A stretch of 64,000 nt of DNA from Bacillota bacterium. Its GTDB lineage: Bacteria > Bacillota > Clostridia > Christensenellales > CAG-138. The translations under genes and the position numbers were made by a program. The stretch spans positions 95,073-159,072 of the forward strand of contig JAEYCM010000030.1 in NCBI GenBank assembly GCA_023455425.1. Direction: 5' to 3'. How positions within the stretch are numbered: position 1 is the first letter of the stretch; each line of letters opens with the position of its first letter. Below are positions 33,574 through 44,217 of this stretch, piece by piece. The notes beneath the pieces were generated by a model. That model was not told the origin of the DNA. It made no database searches and saw only the letters and a list, made by a program, of their open reading frames with translations.

Positions 33574-33693
33574 ACTATACCCCCAATAAAATTTCTATAT
33601 GCATCATAACACAGTGCGGAATATCTCTACAATATTCCACAGGAAAACCGCTCTATTCTTGGCCTGTATTTTACATTTCTGTGTTTATAAGGG

Positions 33694-33722
33694 TTGTTCC
33701 GCACCGGTTTGTCTGCTACAAT
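33694..33722 (+). promoter_or_regulatory. Sigma-A promoter of the DUF4190 gene
   Basis: TTGTTC, 17-nt spacer, TACAAT; about 34 bp upstream of the gene start. Confidence 0.55.
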
Positions 33723-33755
33723 AATCACAAAATAACGTAAAGGGGAATCATCAGT

Positions 33756-34079
33756 ATGGAATATGGGCAAATGCCCCAGGGCGACGGTACGCCCGGCAGC
33801 GCCCCCAATAGCAACAAGGCGATTGCGTCCTTGGTTTTGGGCATCGTTTCCGTTGTATGCGTGTTCTTTGGATACGGCGCGCTTTTGGGAATCGCGCTGG
33901 GCGTTGTGGGGCTAATTTTGGGCATCAACGCCAAGAAGGAAGCACCCTCCGGCATGGCCACCGCGGGCATCATACTCAGCATCATCGCCATCGCCATTTG
34001 CGCAGTCGCTTTTATCGCCTGCGTTGCGTGCATCGGCATTGGGCTTTCCGCGGCCGACTACAGCCAGTTTCTCAATTAA
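33756..34079 (+). CDS. DUF4190 domain-containing small membrane protein
   Basis: 107 residues: a short polar N-terminus, then two long hydrophobic helices (SLVLGIVSVVCVFFGYGALLG region and MATAGIILSIIAIAICAVAF) around the NAKKEAPSG loop. This NxKKxxPSGMA pattern is that of DUF4190. Function unknown. A terminator follows, immediately in front of lgt. Confidence 0.78.
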   Translation: MEYGQMPQGDGTPGSAPNSNKAIASLVLGIVSVVCVFFGYGALLGIALGVVGLILGINAKKEAPSGMATAGIILSIIAIAICAVAFIACVACIGIGLSAADYSQFLN

Positions 34080-34100
34080 AGGATAAAATCTTATCCACGC

Positions 34101-34126
34101 AAGGCGGGCATTGCCCGCCTTTTTTA
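34101..34126 (+). terminator. Terminator between DUF4190 gene and lgt
   Basis: AAGGCGGGCA / TGCCCGCCTT stem with TTTTTT tail, ending one base before the lgt ribosome site AAAGGAGG. It could also attenuate lgt. Confidence 0.8.
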
Positions 34127-34136
34127 AAGGAGGAGT

Positions 34137-34919
34137 ATGCTCCCGTTCCTTCACATTTTGGGCCACGCCCTCCCCATGTATGGGCTGATGATCGTATGCG
34201 GCGCGACCTTGGGCGTGTTGCTTGCGGTCTATTCCCCGCGCAACCGGGATATTCCGCGGCAGGATATTTTCTTTAGCGCATGCTATGTGGGTATCGGCGT
34301 ATTTATCGGCGCGAAGCTTCTTTACCTTCTCATCACGCTGCCGCAGCTCTTGCTCCGGCCGGACGCGCCGGAATTCAGCCTGGCGCTCCTTGGCGCCCTG
34401 TTTTCCGGCGGGTTCGTATTCTACGGCGGCGTATTCGGAGGGCTTTTGTTTCTGTACCTCTATACGCATAAATACAAACTCCCTTACATGAAAACGGCAG
34501 AGGCGCTGATCCCTTCCGTGCCGCTCATTCATGCCGTAGGCCGCATGGGCTGTTTTTTTGCGGGCTGCTGCTACGGCATGCCGGTTTCACCGCCCTGGGG
34601 CGTGACGTTCCGGATTGGCTCCGCGGCTCCCGCGGGTATCTCTCTGCTCCCGGTACAGCTCTATGAAAGCGGGCTGAACCTTCTTTTGTTTGCCGCTCTG
34701 TTGCTGTATGCGAAAAAGCGTCCCATGCCGGGAAGGCTGCTTGGCGCATACCTGGTAGGGTACGCGTGCATCCGCTTCGTGCTGGAATTTGTACGGTATG
34801 ACGCAGCGCGCGGGATGTTATTGGGCCTTTCCACTTCGCAGTGGATCAGCCTCCTTTTATTCCCGCTTGGCATATTCCTTCTGGTACGAAAACAGCGCGT
34901 TACGTTAAAAGCGCAATAA
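34137..34919 (+). CDS. lgt: Prolipoprotein diacylglyceryl transferase
   Basis: 260 residues, seven predicted membrane helices. It moves diacylglycerol from phosphatidylglycerol to the lipobox cysteine of preprolipoproteins. The Lgt signature is VGRMGCFFAGCCYGMP (about 138-153), with GGVFGG upstream and YESGLNLLLF downstream. The lipoproteins in this window (sugar-binding protein, MetQ) are its expected substrates. AAAGGAGG precedes the ATG. Confidence 0.92.
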   Translation: MLPFLHILGHALPMYGLMIVCGATLGVLLAVYSPRNRDIPRQDIFFSACYVGIGVFIGAKLLYLLITLPQLLLRPDAPEFSLALLGALFSGGFVFYGGVFGGLLFLYLYTHKYKLPYMKTAEALIPSVPLIHAVGRMGCFFAGCCYGMPVSPPWGVTFRIGSAAPAGISLLPVQLYESGLNLLLFAALLLYAKKRPMPGRLLGAYLVGYACIRFVLEFVRYDAARGMLLGLSTSQWISLLLFPLGIFLLVRKQRVTLKAQ

Positions 34920-35042
34920 TTCCTTTCTTTTTGGCTTCTTTACCTGGGCCGTACACAGGCCGTATATACTTCGCATGCAGCGCGGTATATAATTGTAAGA
35001 GGTATTTTTCATCTCTTTCATTAGCATGCAGGGAGGACGAAT

Positions 35043-36326
35043 ATGAAGTTAAACTATAAGCGCACCGTTCTGGTAGGGCTTGCTTTCCTGTCCATATCCG
35101 CGTTCTGGCAGCTTTACGACAGTATCATTCCGCTGATCCTGCGGGATACGTTCGGGTTAAAGGATACGTTCTCCGGCTTTATCATGTCCATAGACAACAT
35201 ACTTGCACTTTTCATGCTGCCGCTGTTTGGCGCGTTGAGCGACAAGGCGGGAAAACGCATGCCGTTTATCGTTCTTGGTACGGCCGCCGCCGTGATCTGC
35301 ATGATCGCGGTCCCGTTCACAGCCCAGACAAGGTCCCTGCCGCTGTTCTTTGTGGCGCTTGGGCTTGTGCTGTTTTCTATGGGCTCCTACCGTTCCCCTG
35401 CCGTAGCCCTCATGCCGGATGTAACGCCCAAGCCGCAGCGCAGCAAGGCAAACGCCATCATCAACCTCATGGGCGCTCTGGGCGGCGTATATACGCTGAT
35501 CATGATCAATGTGCTGACCAGAAAGCAGGATACGTCCGGAGAATACCTGACCGTATTCCTCGCCGTTGCGGCGCTGATGGTGGTTGCTGTCCTGGCGCTT
35601 CGTTTTACCATACCGGAACAAAAGCTTGTGCAGAAGATGCGGGATATCAACTACGGCGTGGACCCTGCCGAGGAAGCGAAACCCGTGGAGGAACACGGCA
35701 AGGAAAAGCTCCCGCCCCAAGTCATGCGCAGCCTCATCCTCATCCTTGTTTCCGTATCGCTGTGGTTCATGGGCTATAACGCAGTGACTACGGCCTTCAC
35801 GAAATACGCCACCCAGGTGTGGGGGCAAAACGTTGGCCAGGCGTCCACGTGCCTCCTTGTGGCGACGGTGGGCGCGGTGGTCTCCTATATCCCCATCGGG
35901 TTCATCGCCTCCAGGATCGGGCGCAAAAAGACGATCCTCATCGGCATCGTGCTGCTTAGTGCCTGCTTTGCGTTTGGGGCATTCGTAGCGGAGCGGTTTT
36001 CTCCCTCGCTGTACGGCATGTTCGCGCTTGTAGGTTTCGCGTGGGCGGCCATCAATGTCAACAGCTACCCCATGGTGGTGGAAATCAGCCGCTACGGCGA
36101 TATCGGAAAGTACACCGGGTATTATTACATATTCTCCATGGCGGCGCAGATCGTCACCCCCATACTCTCCGGCGCGCTTTTGGAACATGTGGGCTACTAT
36201 ACGCTTTTCCCCTACGCCGCGGTCATGGTGGGGCTCGCCTTTGTGACCATGAGCCTGACCCGGCACGGGGATAACAGGCCCCAGCAAAAGTCCTCCAAGC
36301 TCGAAGCGTTTGATGTAGACGATTGA
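35043..36326 (+). CDS. Major facilitator superfamily transporter (SLC45-like)
   Basis: 427 residues, 12 predicted helices with a central cytoplasmic loop of about 45 residues. The A-loop motif GALSDKAGKRMPFI (G-x3-D-x2-G-x-R) lies after helix 2 (about 60-73), and RIGRKK repeats it after helix 8. The DNILALFMLPLFGALSDK pattern is that of SLC45/GPH-like sugar transporters. Substrate unknown. A terminator follows 21 bp downstream. Confidence 0.85.
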   Translation: MKLNYKRTVLVGLAFLSISAFWQLYDSIIPLILRDTFGLKDTFSGFIMSIDNILALFMLPLFGALSDKAGKRMPFIVLGTAAAVICMIAVPFTAQTRSLPLFFVALGLVLFSMGSYRSPAVALMPDVTPKPQRSKANAIINLMGALGGVYTLIMINVLTRKQDTSGEYLTVFLAVAALMVVAVLALRFTIPEQKLVQKMRDINYGVDPAEEAKPVEEHGKEKLPPQVMRSLILILVSVSLWFMGYNAVTTAFTKYATQVWGQNVGQASTCLLVATVGAVVSYIPIGFIASRIGRKKTILIGIVLLSACFAFGAFVAERFSPSLYGMFALVGFAWAAINVNSYPMVVEISRYGDIGKYTGYYYIFSMAAQIVTPILSGALLEHVGYYTLFPYAAVMVGLAFVTMSLTRHGDNRPQQKSSKLEAFDVDD

Positions 36327-36346
36327 ACTTTTTAAAGGGCACTATT

Positions 36347-36372
36347 GCGGAGGGCTATGCCCTCCGTTTTTA
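36347..36372 (+). terminator. Intrinsic terminator after the MFS gene
   Basis: CGGAGGGC / GCCCTCCG stem, TAT loop, TTTTTAT tail. Confidence 0.85.
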
Positions 36373-36522
36373 TACCCGGAGGACGCCCTTTCACCCTGCG
36401 TTCACAGTGTTGCCCTTATCAATATGATATACTAAAAGTAAGAGTCTGGAATTGCTTCGCTGATTAATAAGCCCGGGGCATGGGTATCTCTTATAGGCAA
36501 CCTGAATATAGGAGGAAGACAT

Positions 36523-37635
36523 ATGCTGGAAGTACGAACAGCAGTCTTAAACGACAAAGAGGCGTACCGGGAACTGTGGCGCATCTGCTTTGGTGATTCG
36601 GAGCAGTTTATGGACTGGTTCTTTTCTGAACGCTTTTTCCCCGAGTTCTCCTCCTGCCTGTTGGAGGACGGCGTCATCATGAGTGCGCTGCAGAGCTATC
36701 CGCTGCATGTGCGCATCCGCAACCGCATTCTCCCCGCCTCCATGCTCGCCGGAGTATCTACGCACCCGGAGCGCAACGGGCGCGGATATATGAAGCAGAT
36801 TTTCCTGCACTATATGCAGCGCGTGCGCTCGTTCGGGATTCCCATCGCCATACACACCCCGGCGCACATCCCGACGTTCTTTTCGCGCGGGCACTACCCC
36901 GCGACAAACACGCTGCACCTGACGTTGGAAAACGCGCATGCGGATGCCCTGCCCCAGGGCATTACGCGGCAGGATCTTTACCACGAGCTTGGCGCGCTGC
37001 AGGTGTGCTACCAGAAGACGACGGCACGCTATTCCGGCTGCGTTTCCCGCACGGCGGCGGATTTTGCTTATAAAATGCGGGACTACGCCTCGGACGGGGC
37101 GCGCTGCCTGGTACGCAGAAACGGCGAAGACGTTCTTGGCTACTGCGTGTACTATGTGACGGATGAGCGCGTACACGCTGAGGAATGCTTTGCAGCCGAC
37201 GAAGAGACGCTTACCCTGCTTCTTCACGCGCTCTGTTATGAGGCCGCGGGCCGCATACTGCACGTCAAGCTCCCGCCGGATGCGCCCGCGCGGTTAAACG
37301 GCGCAACGCTGGAAATACGCCCGCAGGGCGTCATGGGCATTGCGGATATATCCGCTACGCTCAAAAACATACTTGGGGATGCTTCCTTCGTGTTTGAAGT
37401 GACGGACACTACCGTGCCAGAAAATGCCGGCATATGGGACGGCGCGGGCGAAAAAACGGAGCGCGCGCCGCAGATCCGGCTCGAAGCCGGACGGCTGGGG
37501 CAGTTTTTGTGCGGGTACCGCTCCATTGCGGAGCTTGCGCAGGGCCAGGAAGCGGAAATACTCGACCCGGAAGCTGTAAAGGCGCTGGACCGGGCGTTCC
37601 CCAAGGAGACCTGTTTTATTACGGATGAATATTGA
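36523..37635 (+). CDS. GNAT acetyltransferase of the Eis type
   Basis: 370 residues: an N-terminal GNAT domain (acetyl-CoA segment LAGVSTHPERNGRGYMKQIF, about 75-95), a second GNAT-like domain and a C-terminal sterol-carrier-like domain (about 270-370), the architecture of Eis proteins. In mycobacteria Eis acetylates aminoglycosides and proteins; clostridial relatives are uncharacterised. AGGAGG precedes the ATG. Confidence 0.82.
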   Translation: MLEVRTAVLNDKEAYRELWRICFGDSEQFMDWFFSERFFPEFSSCLLEDGVIMSALQSYPLHVRIRNRILPASMLAGVSTHPERNGRGYMKQIFLHYMQRVRSFGIPIAIHTPAHIPTFFSRGHYPATNTLHLTLENAHADALPQGITRQDLYHELGALQVCYQKTTARYSGCVSRTAADFAYKMRDYASDGARCLVRRNGEDVLGYCVYYVTDERVHAEECFAADEETLTLLLHALCYEAAGRILHVKLPPDAPARLNGATLEIRPQGVMGIADISATLKNILGDASFVFEVTDTTVPENAGIWDGAGEKTERAPQIRLEAGRLGQFLCGYRSIAELAQGQEAEILDPEAVKALDRAFPKETCFITDEY

Positions 37636-37748
37636 TGCATTTGCATATAGCGACAATCCCCGCATAGTCTCCCAATTCCGCCTGCTGATTGGCATTGCGC
37701 TGCAGGCCGGTTGTAGTGTACAATATTAGTTCGGTGAAGGAGGCTACA

Positions 37749-38504
37749 ATGGGGGAAAGCTATACCGCTTTAGCAAAAGTATACGATGCGTTGATGCGGG
37801 ATGTGGCCTACGATGAATGGGCCGCATATATCCACGGCTTTCTCCTTCGCAACGGCAAGCCTGAAGCCGTAATTGCAGACTGCGCCTGCGGCACAGGCCA
37901 GCTTTCCATCCGCCTTGCGCAGTTTGGTCACCGTGTGACCGGCGTTGACCGGTCCGAAAGCATGCTGCAGGAGGCCGCTGAAAACGCGCGGCAGAACGGA
38001 CTGATGATTCCGTTTGTGCAGCAGGATATGCGCAAACTCCAGCTCCACAAACAGGCGGATGCCATCGTTTGCGCGTGCGACGGCGTAAACTATCTGCTTT
38101 CCGCTTCGGATGTACGGGCGTTTTTCAAGGCCGCCCACGCGGCATTAAAGCCCGGCGGACTGCTGCTCTTTGACGTGAGCAGCCGGTATAAGCTACAACA
38201 TGTGCTCGGATGCAACACATTCGGGGAAGCGGAAGACTCCTGCGCATACCTGTGGAAAAACAGCTATGACGCGTCCTCCCATTTATGCGAAATGCAATTG
38301 ACGCTCTTTGTATCAAACGGCGGCCTGTATGAGCGGTTTGAGGAGCGGCACATACAGCGCGGGCATTCCGTACGGGAGCTTCGGTCCTGGCTCGAAGCCG
38401 CAGGATTTATACAGGTGGAAGCATACGAGGCGTTTACGCTAAACGTGCCAAAGGATGAAACCGAACGCATCCAGTTTGCCGCTGTGAAGCCGCTGATTTT
38501 ATAA
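37749..38504 (+). CDS. Class I SAM-dependent methyltransferase
   Basis: 251 residues. SAM motif I is IADCACGTGQLSIRLAQFG (about 39-57), with the acidic residue GVDRSESML and motif IV IVCACDGVNYL. The N-terminus YTALAKVYDALMRDVAYDEW is typical of small YqeM-like enzymes found next to hslO or rsfS in Firmicutes. Substrate unknown. ATG 37749 is used, with GAAGGAGGC just upstream; the frame extends to 37689. hslO follows 76 bp downstream. Confidence 0.87.
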   Translation: MGESYTALAKVYDALMRDVAYDEWAAYIHGFLLRNGKPEAVIADCACGTGQLSIRLAQFGHRVTGVDRSESMLQEAAENARQNGLMIPFVQQDMRKLQLHKQADAIVCACDGVNYLLSASDVRAFFKAAHAALKPGGLLLFDVSSRYKLQHVLGCNTFGEAEDSCAYLWKNSYDASSHLCEMQLTLFVSNGGLYERFEERHIQRGHSVRELRSWLEAAGFIQVEAYEAFTLNVPKDETERIQFAAVKPLIL

Positions 38505-38579
38505 AAAGAAACGCGAATTGGCGGTGTACTCCGCCGGTATGCGCGACTATATTGGATATAGAGACTAAGGAAGAAGAAC

Positions 38580-39479
38580 GTGCAACAGAACAAGGATATG
38601 ATATTGCAGGCTTTGCTCCTGAGCGGCACCATACGGGTGACGGCAATCTCCGGGAAAGCCTTGGTGGAAGAAGCGCGAAGGGTACATTCGCTTTCCCGCG
38701 TGTGTACGGCGGCATTGGGAAGACAGCTGATGGCCACCGCCATGATGGCTGTGCAGCTAAAACATGAGGACGAAAGCCTCACCACCATACTCCGCGGCAC
38801 AGGCCCCGCGGGAAATTTGGTCTGCACCGGCCGCTTTGGCGCGCGCGTCAAGGGTTATGCGGCAAACCCGGAAGTAGAGCTCCCACTCAAGCCTTCCGGC
38901 AAGCTTGATGTTTCCGGCGTAATCGGGAGTACGGGCAAACTGACGGTCGTACGCGATCTTTCCATGCGCGAACCTTATGTGGGCGAGGTAAGCCTCATTT
39001 CCGGCGAAGTGGCGGAAGATTTTGCCCAGTATTTTGCCGTAAGCGAGCAGCAGCCGAGTCTGGTTTACCTGGGCGTGCGCATGCGGCCCGATGACGGCAC
39101 CGTCCTTGCCGCGGGCGGCCTGTTCGCGCAGCCTTTGCCCGGCTGCCCGGAGGAAGACATTCTGCTGCTGCAGGAAAAGGCGGCGAATATCGAACACCTT
39201 TCTTTAAAGCTCGAAGAGGGCATGACGCTGCAGGCTGCGCTGTCGGAATTGTTCTCCGATATGGAGTTGGAACTGACCGGCGAGCTTACGCCTCTGTGGG
39301 AATGCGACTGCAGCATAGAGCGGACGGAGCGCGCGCTTATCGCGCTTGGACGCGAGGAATTACTGGATATGATCGAGCAGGACGGCGGGGCGGAACTTAC
39401 CTGCCAGTTCTGCAGGAAGTCCTACTCGTTTGACGCACAGGCGCTGACCTCCCTGCTCAGGGAAGCGGGCGGCGCGTAG
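38580..39479 (+). CDS. hslO: 33 kDa redox-regulated chaperone Hsp33
   Basis: 299 residues; the N-terminal domain carries SGTIRVTAISGKALVEEA and QLMATAMMA, and the C-terminal zinc switch is C-x-C (WECDCS, about 250) and C-x2-C (CQFC, about 282). Oxidation of these four cysteines releases zinc and activates holdase function. The start codon is GTG, with AAGGAAG upstream. A TPR gene follows after 26 bp. Confidence 0.93.
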   Translation: MQQNKDMILQALLLSGTIRVTAISGKALVEEARRVHSLSRVCTAALGRQLMATAMMAVQLKHEDESLTTILRGTGPAGNLVCTGRFGARVKGYAANPEVELPLKPSGKLDVSGVIGSTGKLTVVRDLSMREPYVGEVSLISGEVAEDFAQYFAVSEQQPSLVYLGVRMRPDDGTVLAAGGLFAQPLPGCPEEDILLLQEKAANIEHLSLKLEEGMTLQAALSELFSDMELELTGELTPLWECDCSIERTERALIALGREELLDMIEQDGGAELTCQFCRKSYSFDAQALTSLLREAGGA

Positions 39480-39505
39480 TCCGGTAGGACCATAGGAGAA
39501 ACGGT

Positions 39506-41218
39506 ATGCAGAAAGATAATAAAAAGCGCATCGGAAGGGTCATTCCGTTCGAACGGGACGGTTCCTTTTTCCTGCGCCGCGGGTCGGAACGGCTGGACCG
39601 CAACGACCTGATAGAAGCCATCAGCTACTATCATCAGGCGTACCGGCGCGATCCTGAAAATGTAGAAGTACAGCTTGCCATCGCAGAGGTGCTCACCGAG
39701 ATGCACCGGTACGAAGAAAGCAACCGCATGCTTTTCCCGCTGTTGTCCCGCGCGGAAAGCCCGGCGGAGTGCTTCTTTGGCATTGCCTGCAACTTTTTGG
39801 GGCTGCAGGAATTTTCCCACGCGCACGACAGCCTGGAAAGCTACCTGGCGCTGGACCCGGATGGTGAATATGTATCCGACGCGCTCGACATGCTCGATGT
39901 GATCGAGGATGAGAGCATGCTTTACAGCATGCCCGGCGTGCAGCCGCCCGAGGAACGGGACGCTTTGAACGCCTGCGCGCGCGGACGGCAGCTTTTGGAA
40001 AACGGCCGTATGGACGAGGCCATAAAGCTTTTAAGCAACGCCGCAAAGAAGCACAAGGAGTTTCCGTTTGTACGGAGCAACCTCGCCTTGGCCTATTTTT
40101 GCAAGCGGGATTTCAAGCATGCGATGGAAAGCATCAAAAGCGTGCTGGAGGAAGCGCCGGGCGACGTGCAGGCGCACTGCAACCTGCTTTTGTTTCTGCA
40201 TGCCGCCAAGGATGACGCGGGTGTGGCCAGAGAAATGGAGTTTTTGCTCGCTTCCAATACGCAGGACCCGCAGGACTGGAACCGCATGGCCGTTGTCTTT
40301 ATGGAGCTTGGCCGCATGCAGGAAGCGCTTTCGGTTCTTAAAAAGCTGCAGGTCACATTCCCGTACGATGAAGGCACGCTGCACCGCATGGGCGTGTGCC
40401 GCTACCACCTTGGGCAGTACCGGCAGGCGCAGTCCTGCTACGACAGGCTGTTAAAAATCGACCCGCAGGATACCATCGCGGCGTATTACCGGCGCATCTG
40501 CCACCGCGCGGTGGAAGGAAAGCCGGAGCATATCGATTGGCTGTACCATTACCAGGTGCCTTATCTGGAAGTGCTCCGCCGTGTGCGCCTAATCAATGAA
40601 TTCAGCCGCCAGCCCAACGAAGGGCTTAAAGAACGCTGGATGACGGACGACTCCTTCCGCACGCTGTTTGTCTGGAGCCTCCGGCTGCCGGAGCCTTCCG
40701 CAAAGCGCGCGGTACTTGCCCTCATCGCGGGCTTTGGCGACCGGGAAGCGGAGCGCGTGCTGCGCCGGTTCCAGCTTGACCAGCTGCAGCCCGATTCGGT
40801 CAAGCAGGATGTGTTCGCCATGCTCAAGCATATGAACGCGCAGGAGCCGTATATCGCCTACATTGACGGGCGGCTGGTGCAAAGCCGGGTAAGCGTGCGC
40901 GCATTCGACAAAGGCAAGCGCCTCCCCGCCCCCTATCAGCGCGCGCTGGAGCTATGCATGTCCAACATGCAGGGCGAACGCTCCAGCGACTGCATCATGG
41001 AGGCGGCTGAACTGTTCTCCAAGTACATGAAAAATACGAACGACCTCCCGCAGCTCAAAGAGCAGCAGGTACACGCCCTGGCTGCGGCGCTTGAATACAT
41101 TGCCTGCCGCAACCGCTCGGAGGATGTGACAAAATCCCAGATGACCGCAGCCTACGGCATTTCCATGGTCCGGCTCAACAACGCCATCAGCAAGCTGCTG
41201 CGCGTATTGGAAGAATAA
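39506..41218 (+). CDS. Tetratricopeptide-repeat protein
   Basis: 570 residues, soluble. TPR-like helix pairs run through about 20-370, for example LIEAISYYHQAYRRDPENVEVQ, NGRMDEAIKLLSNAAKKH and YRQAQSCYDRLLKIDPQD. The C-terminal 200 residues are helical without TPR consensus and end in a short HTH-like stretch (TAAYGISMVRLNNAISKLL). It may be a scaffold between hslO and the rRNA methyltransferase; no enzyme motif is seen. Confidence 0.8.
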   Translation: MQKDNKKRIGRVIPFERDGSFFLRRGSERLDRNDLIEAISYYHQAYRRDPENVEVQLAIAEVLTEMHRYEESNRMLFPLLSRAESPAECFFGIACNFLGLQEFSHAHDSLESYLALDPDGEYVSDALDMLDVIEDESMLYSMPGVQPPEERDALNACARGRQLLENGRMDEAIKLLSNAAKKHKEFPFVRSNLALAYFCKRDFKHAMESIKSVLEEAPGDVQAHCNLLLFLHAAKDDAGVAREMEFLLASNTQDPQDWNRMAVVFMELGRMQEALSVLKKLQVTFPYDEGTLHRMGVCRYHLGQYRQAQSCYDRLLKIDPQDTIAAYYRRICHRAVEGKPEHIDWLYHYQVPYLEVLRRVRLINEFSRQPNEGLKERWMTDDSFRTLFVWSLRLPEPSAKRAVLALIAGFGDREAERVLRRFQLDQLQPDSVKQDVFAMLKHMNAQEPYIAYIDGRLVQSRVSVRAFDKGKRLPAPYQRALELCMSNMQGERSSDCIMEAAELFSKYMKNTNDLPQLKEQQVHALAAALEYIACRNRSEDVTKSQMTAAYGISMVRLNNAISKLLRVLEE

Positions 41219-41290
41219 GACGCGGTTATCCTGACAAAGAACACCATCACGTTGTGCGGCCGCTTTATGGGCCCGCGCAAAGGAGTACGA

Positions 41291-42421
41291 ATGCAATATA
41301 TTGCCACCTGCAAATTGGGGCTGGAATCCGTCGTAGCCATGGAACTGCGCGCGCTGAACCTTACCGTAGACGAGGTATTGGATGCGCGCGTGTTGTTTTC
41401 CGGCGACGATCTTACGTTGACCCGCGCGCTGTTATGGCTGCGCTCAGCCGAACGCGTGCTGCTTGTGGCGGGCAGCTTCCCTGCCGCAAGCTTTGACGAG
41501 CTGTTTGAAGGGGTAAAGGCACTGCCCTGGAAGCAATATCTTAAGCGGGACGCCAACATCCACGTTACCGGAAAATCCGCCAAGAGCACGCTTTTCAGCG
41601 TATCCGACTGCCAGAGCATCACAAAAAAGGCGATTGTGGAAAGCCTGCGCCAGAGCTACCGCACGCAATTGCTCCCCGAAATCGGGGACGAAGTCATTGT
41701 AGAGGTCGGCCTCCTGCGGGATGTGGCCACGCTTGCGCTCGACGCCTGCGGCGCGGGGCTTTCCCGCCGGGGCTACCGCACGTGGAATGTGGCGGCGCCT
41801 TTGGCGGAATCGCTCGCGGCGGGCATATTGCTGCTTTCCCGCTACCGGAGCGGCATCCCATTTCTTGACCCCATGTGCGGCTCGGGCACATTCCCCATCG
41901 AAGCCGCCATGATCGCCCAGCGCCGCGCGCCCGGGCTTTTCCGCGAATTTGCGGCGGAAACTTGGCATTTTCTTTCTCCGGACGCGTTTCCCCAGGCAAG
42001 GGAGGAAGCGCAGGACAGTATCGACGCAGCCCCCGTGGACATTGAGGGCAGCGACATCGACGCGCACAGCATCGAGCTCTGCAAACGCCACGCGAAAAAA
42101 GCGGGCGTCATGCTCCGCTGGGCCGTGCGACCCTTAAAGGAATTGCCCGCAAAGGACGGCGAAGGGCTCATCGCCGTGAACCCGCCCTACGGGGAACGGC
42201 TGCTAAATAAAAAAGAAGCGCAGAGCCTGTACCAGGAGATGCGCGCGGTCTTTTCCCGGCTTCCCGGCTACAAGCAGGCCATCATTACGGCGGACCGCGA
42301 GTTTGAGCGCGTATACGGCCAGCGGGCGGACAAGCGCCGCAAACTCACCAACGGCGGCATACCGTGTACGCTCTATCAGTATTTTCCGAAAAATCATTTC
42401 GACGGGCGCGCTGAGGAATAA
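41291..42421 (+). CDS. THUMP-domain RNA guanine-N2 methyltransferase (RlmL/YpsC-like)
   Basis: 376 residues: a ferredoxin-like/THUMP region (1-160, YIATCKLGLESVVAMELRAL) and a methyltransferase domain. SAM motif I is PFLDPMCGSGTFPIEAA (about 193-209) and the catalytic N-P-P-Y is in IAVNPPYGERL (about 295), the signature of N2-guanine RNA methylases. It probably modifies 23S rRNA, or a related RNA. ATG 41291 has AAAGGAG upstream. Confidence 0.88.
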   Translation: MQYIATCKLGLESVVAMELRALNLTVDEVLDARVLFSGDDLTLTRALLWLRSAERVLLVAGSFPAASFDELFEGVKALPWKQYLKRDANIHVTGKSAKSTLFSVSDCQSITKKAIVESLRQSYRTQLLPEIGDEVIVEVGLLRDVATLALDACGAGLSRRGYRTWNVAAPLAESLAAGILLLSRYRSGIPFLDPMCGSGTFPIEAAMIAQRRAPGLFREFAAETWHFLSPDAFPQAREEAQDSIDAAPVDIEGSDIDAHSIELCKRHAKKAGVMLRWAVRPLKELPAKDGEGLIAVNPPYGERLLNKKEAQSLYQEMRAVFSRLPGYKQAIITADREFERVYGQRADKRRKLTNGGIPCTLYQYFPKNHFDGRAEE

Positions 42422-42432
42422 CGCGCCTCAGG

Positions 42433-42464
42433 CCATCGGCAAAGTCCTCGGACTTTGCCGATGG
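42433..42464 (+). terminator. Hairpin after the RNA methyltransferase gene
   Basis: CCATCGGCAAAGTCC / GGACTTTGCCGATGG, a 14- to 15-bp stem with a TCG-type loop, weak T-run; possibly the first of two stops. Confidence 0.6.
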
Positions 42465-42477
42465 GTCTTCTGTGGGT

Positions 42478-42507
42478 TAAAATGCCGCTCATGGCGGCAT
42501 TTTTTCC
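42478..42507 (+). terminator. Intrinsic terminator
   Basis: AAAATGCCGC / GCGGCATTTTTT type stem (loop TCATG) with six T residues, directly before a family A repeat. Confidence 0.8.
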
Positions 42508-42508
42508 G

Positions 42509-42560
42509 CCGATTTGACGCACATGTCGTCAAATCGGATTAAAAGTGGGACATTTGCGAA
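42509..42560 (+). repeat. Family A palindromic repeat, copy 3
   Basis: CCGATTTGACG / CGTCAAATCGG (perfect 11-bp arms, loop CACATGT), then GGGACATTTGCG, matching the ACACTTGCG tail of the other two copies. The second palindrome of copies 1 and 2 is missing. The rest of 42561-42765 has a GGGAATCCGCCG / CGGCGCTTCCC hairpin at about 42658 and no gene. Confidence 0.7.
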
Positions 42561-42765
42561 TCCCCCACACTCCCAAAGAGAGTTTGTCGATACTCTGAGA
42601 CGCACTGAGGAATAGCGTGCCTGTTTTTTTGTTTGTCATATCAATTTAAAAATGGCCGGGAATCCGCCGAGGCTTTACGGCGCTTCCCATTCGTAATATA
42701 GTGAATATATGGCTTATGATATCTTTCCAACAACAACTTGATTTGCCGCAGAAGGGGGTATTTCC

Positions 42766-44037
<1,272 letters not shown>

Positions 44038-44043
44038 GTATAA

Positions 44044-44070
44044 GAAAGGGGCGCGCTAGCGCCCCTTTCG
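44044..44070 (+). terminator. Terminator after the C69 peptidase gene
   Basis: GAAAGGGGCGC / GCGCCCCTTTC stem, GCTA-type loop, followed by GAGTTTT. Confidence 0.75.
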
Positions 44071-44141
44071 AGTTTTAATACCTGCTTAAGAGTTCCCAGA
44101 TATAAATGGAGGCTTCCCCTACCTTAAGGAGTGCTCTTACC

Positions 44142-44217
44142 CAGGGGGCGCGGGGGGCGGAGCCCTCCCGCTATAAAATAAAAAATCTATCGTCGTCGCC
44201 GCAGGCGGCGATACCTT
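44142..44217 (-). repeat. Family B intergenic repeat, copy 5, joined to a stop codon
   Basis: On the minus strand, the GDPD stop TAA is followed at once by AGGTATCGCCGCC, a GGCGG/CCGCC hairpin, GATTTTTTATTTTATAGCGGGAGGGC and the GCGCCCCCTGG end. Same arrangement as copy 2. Confidence 0.78.
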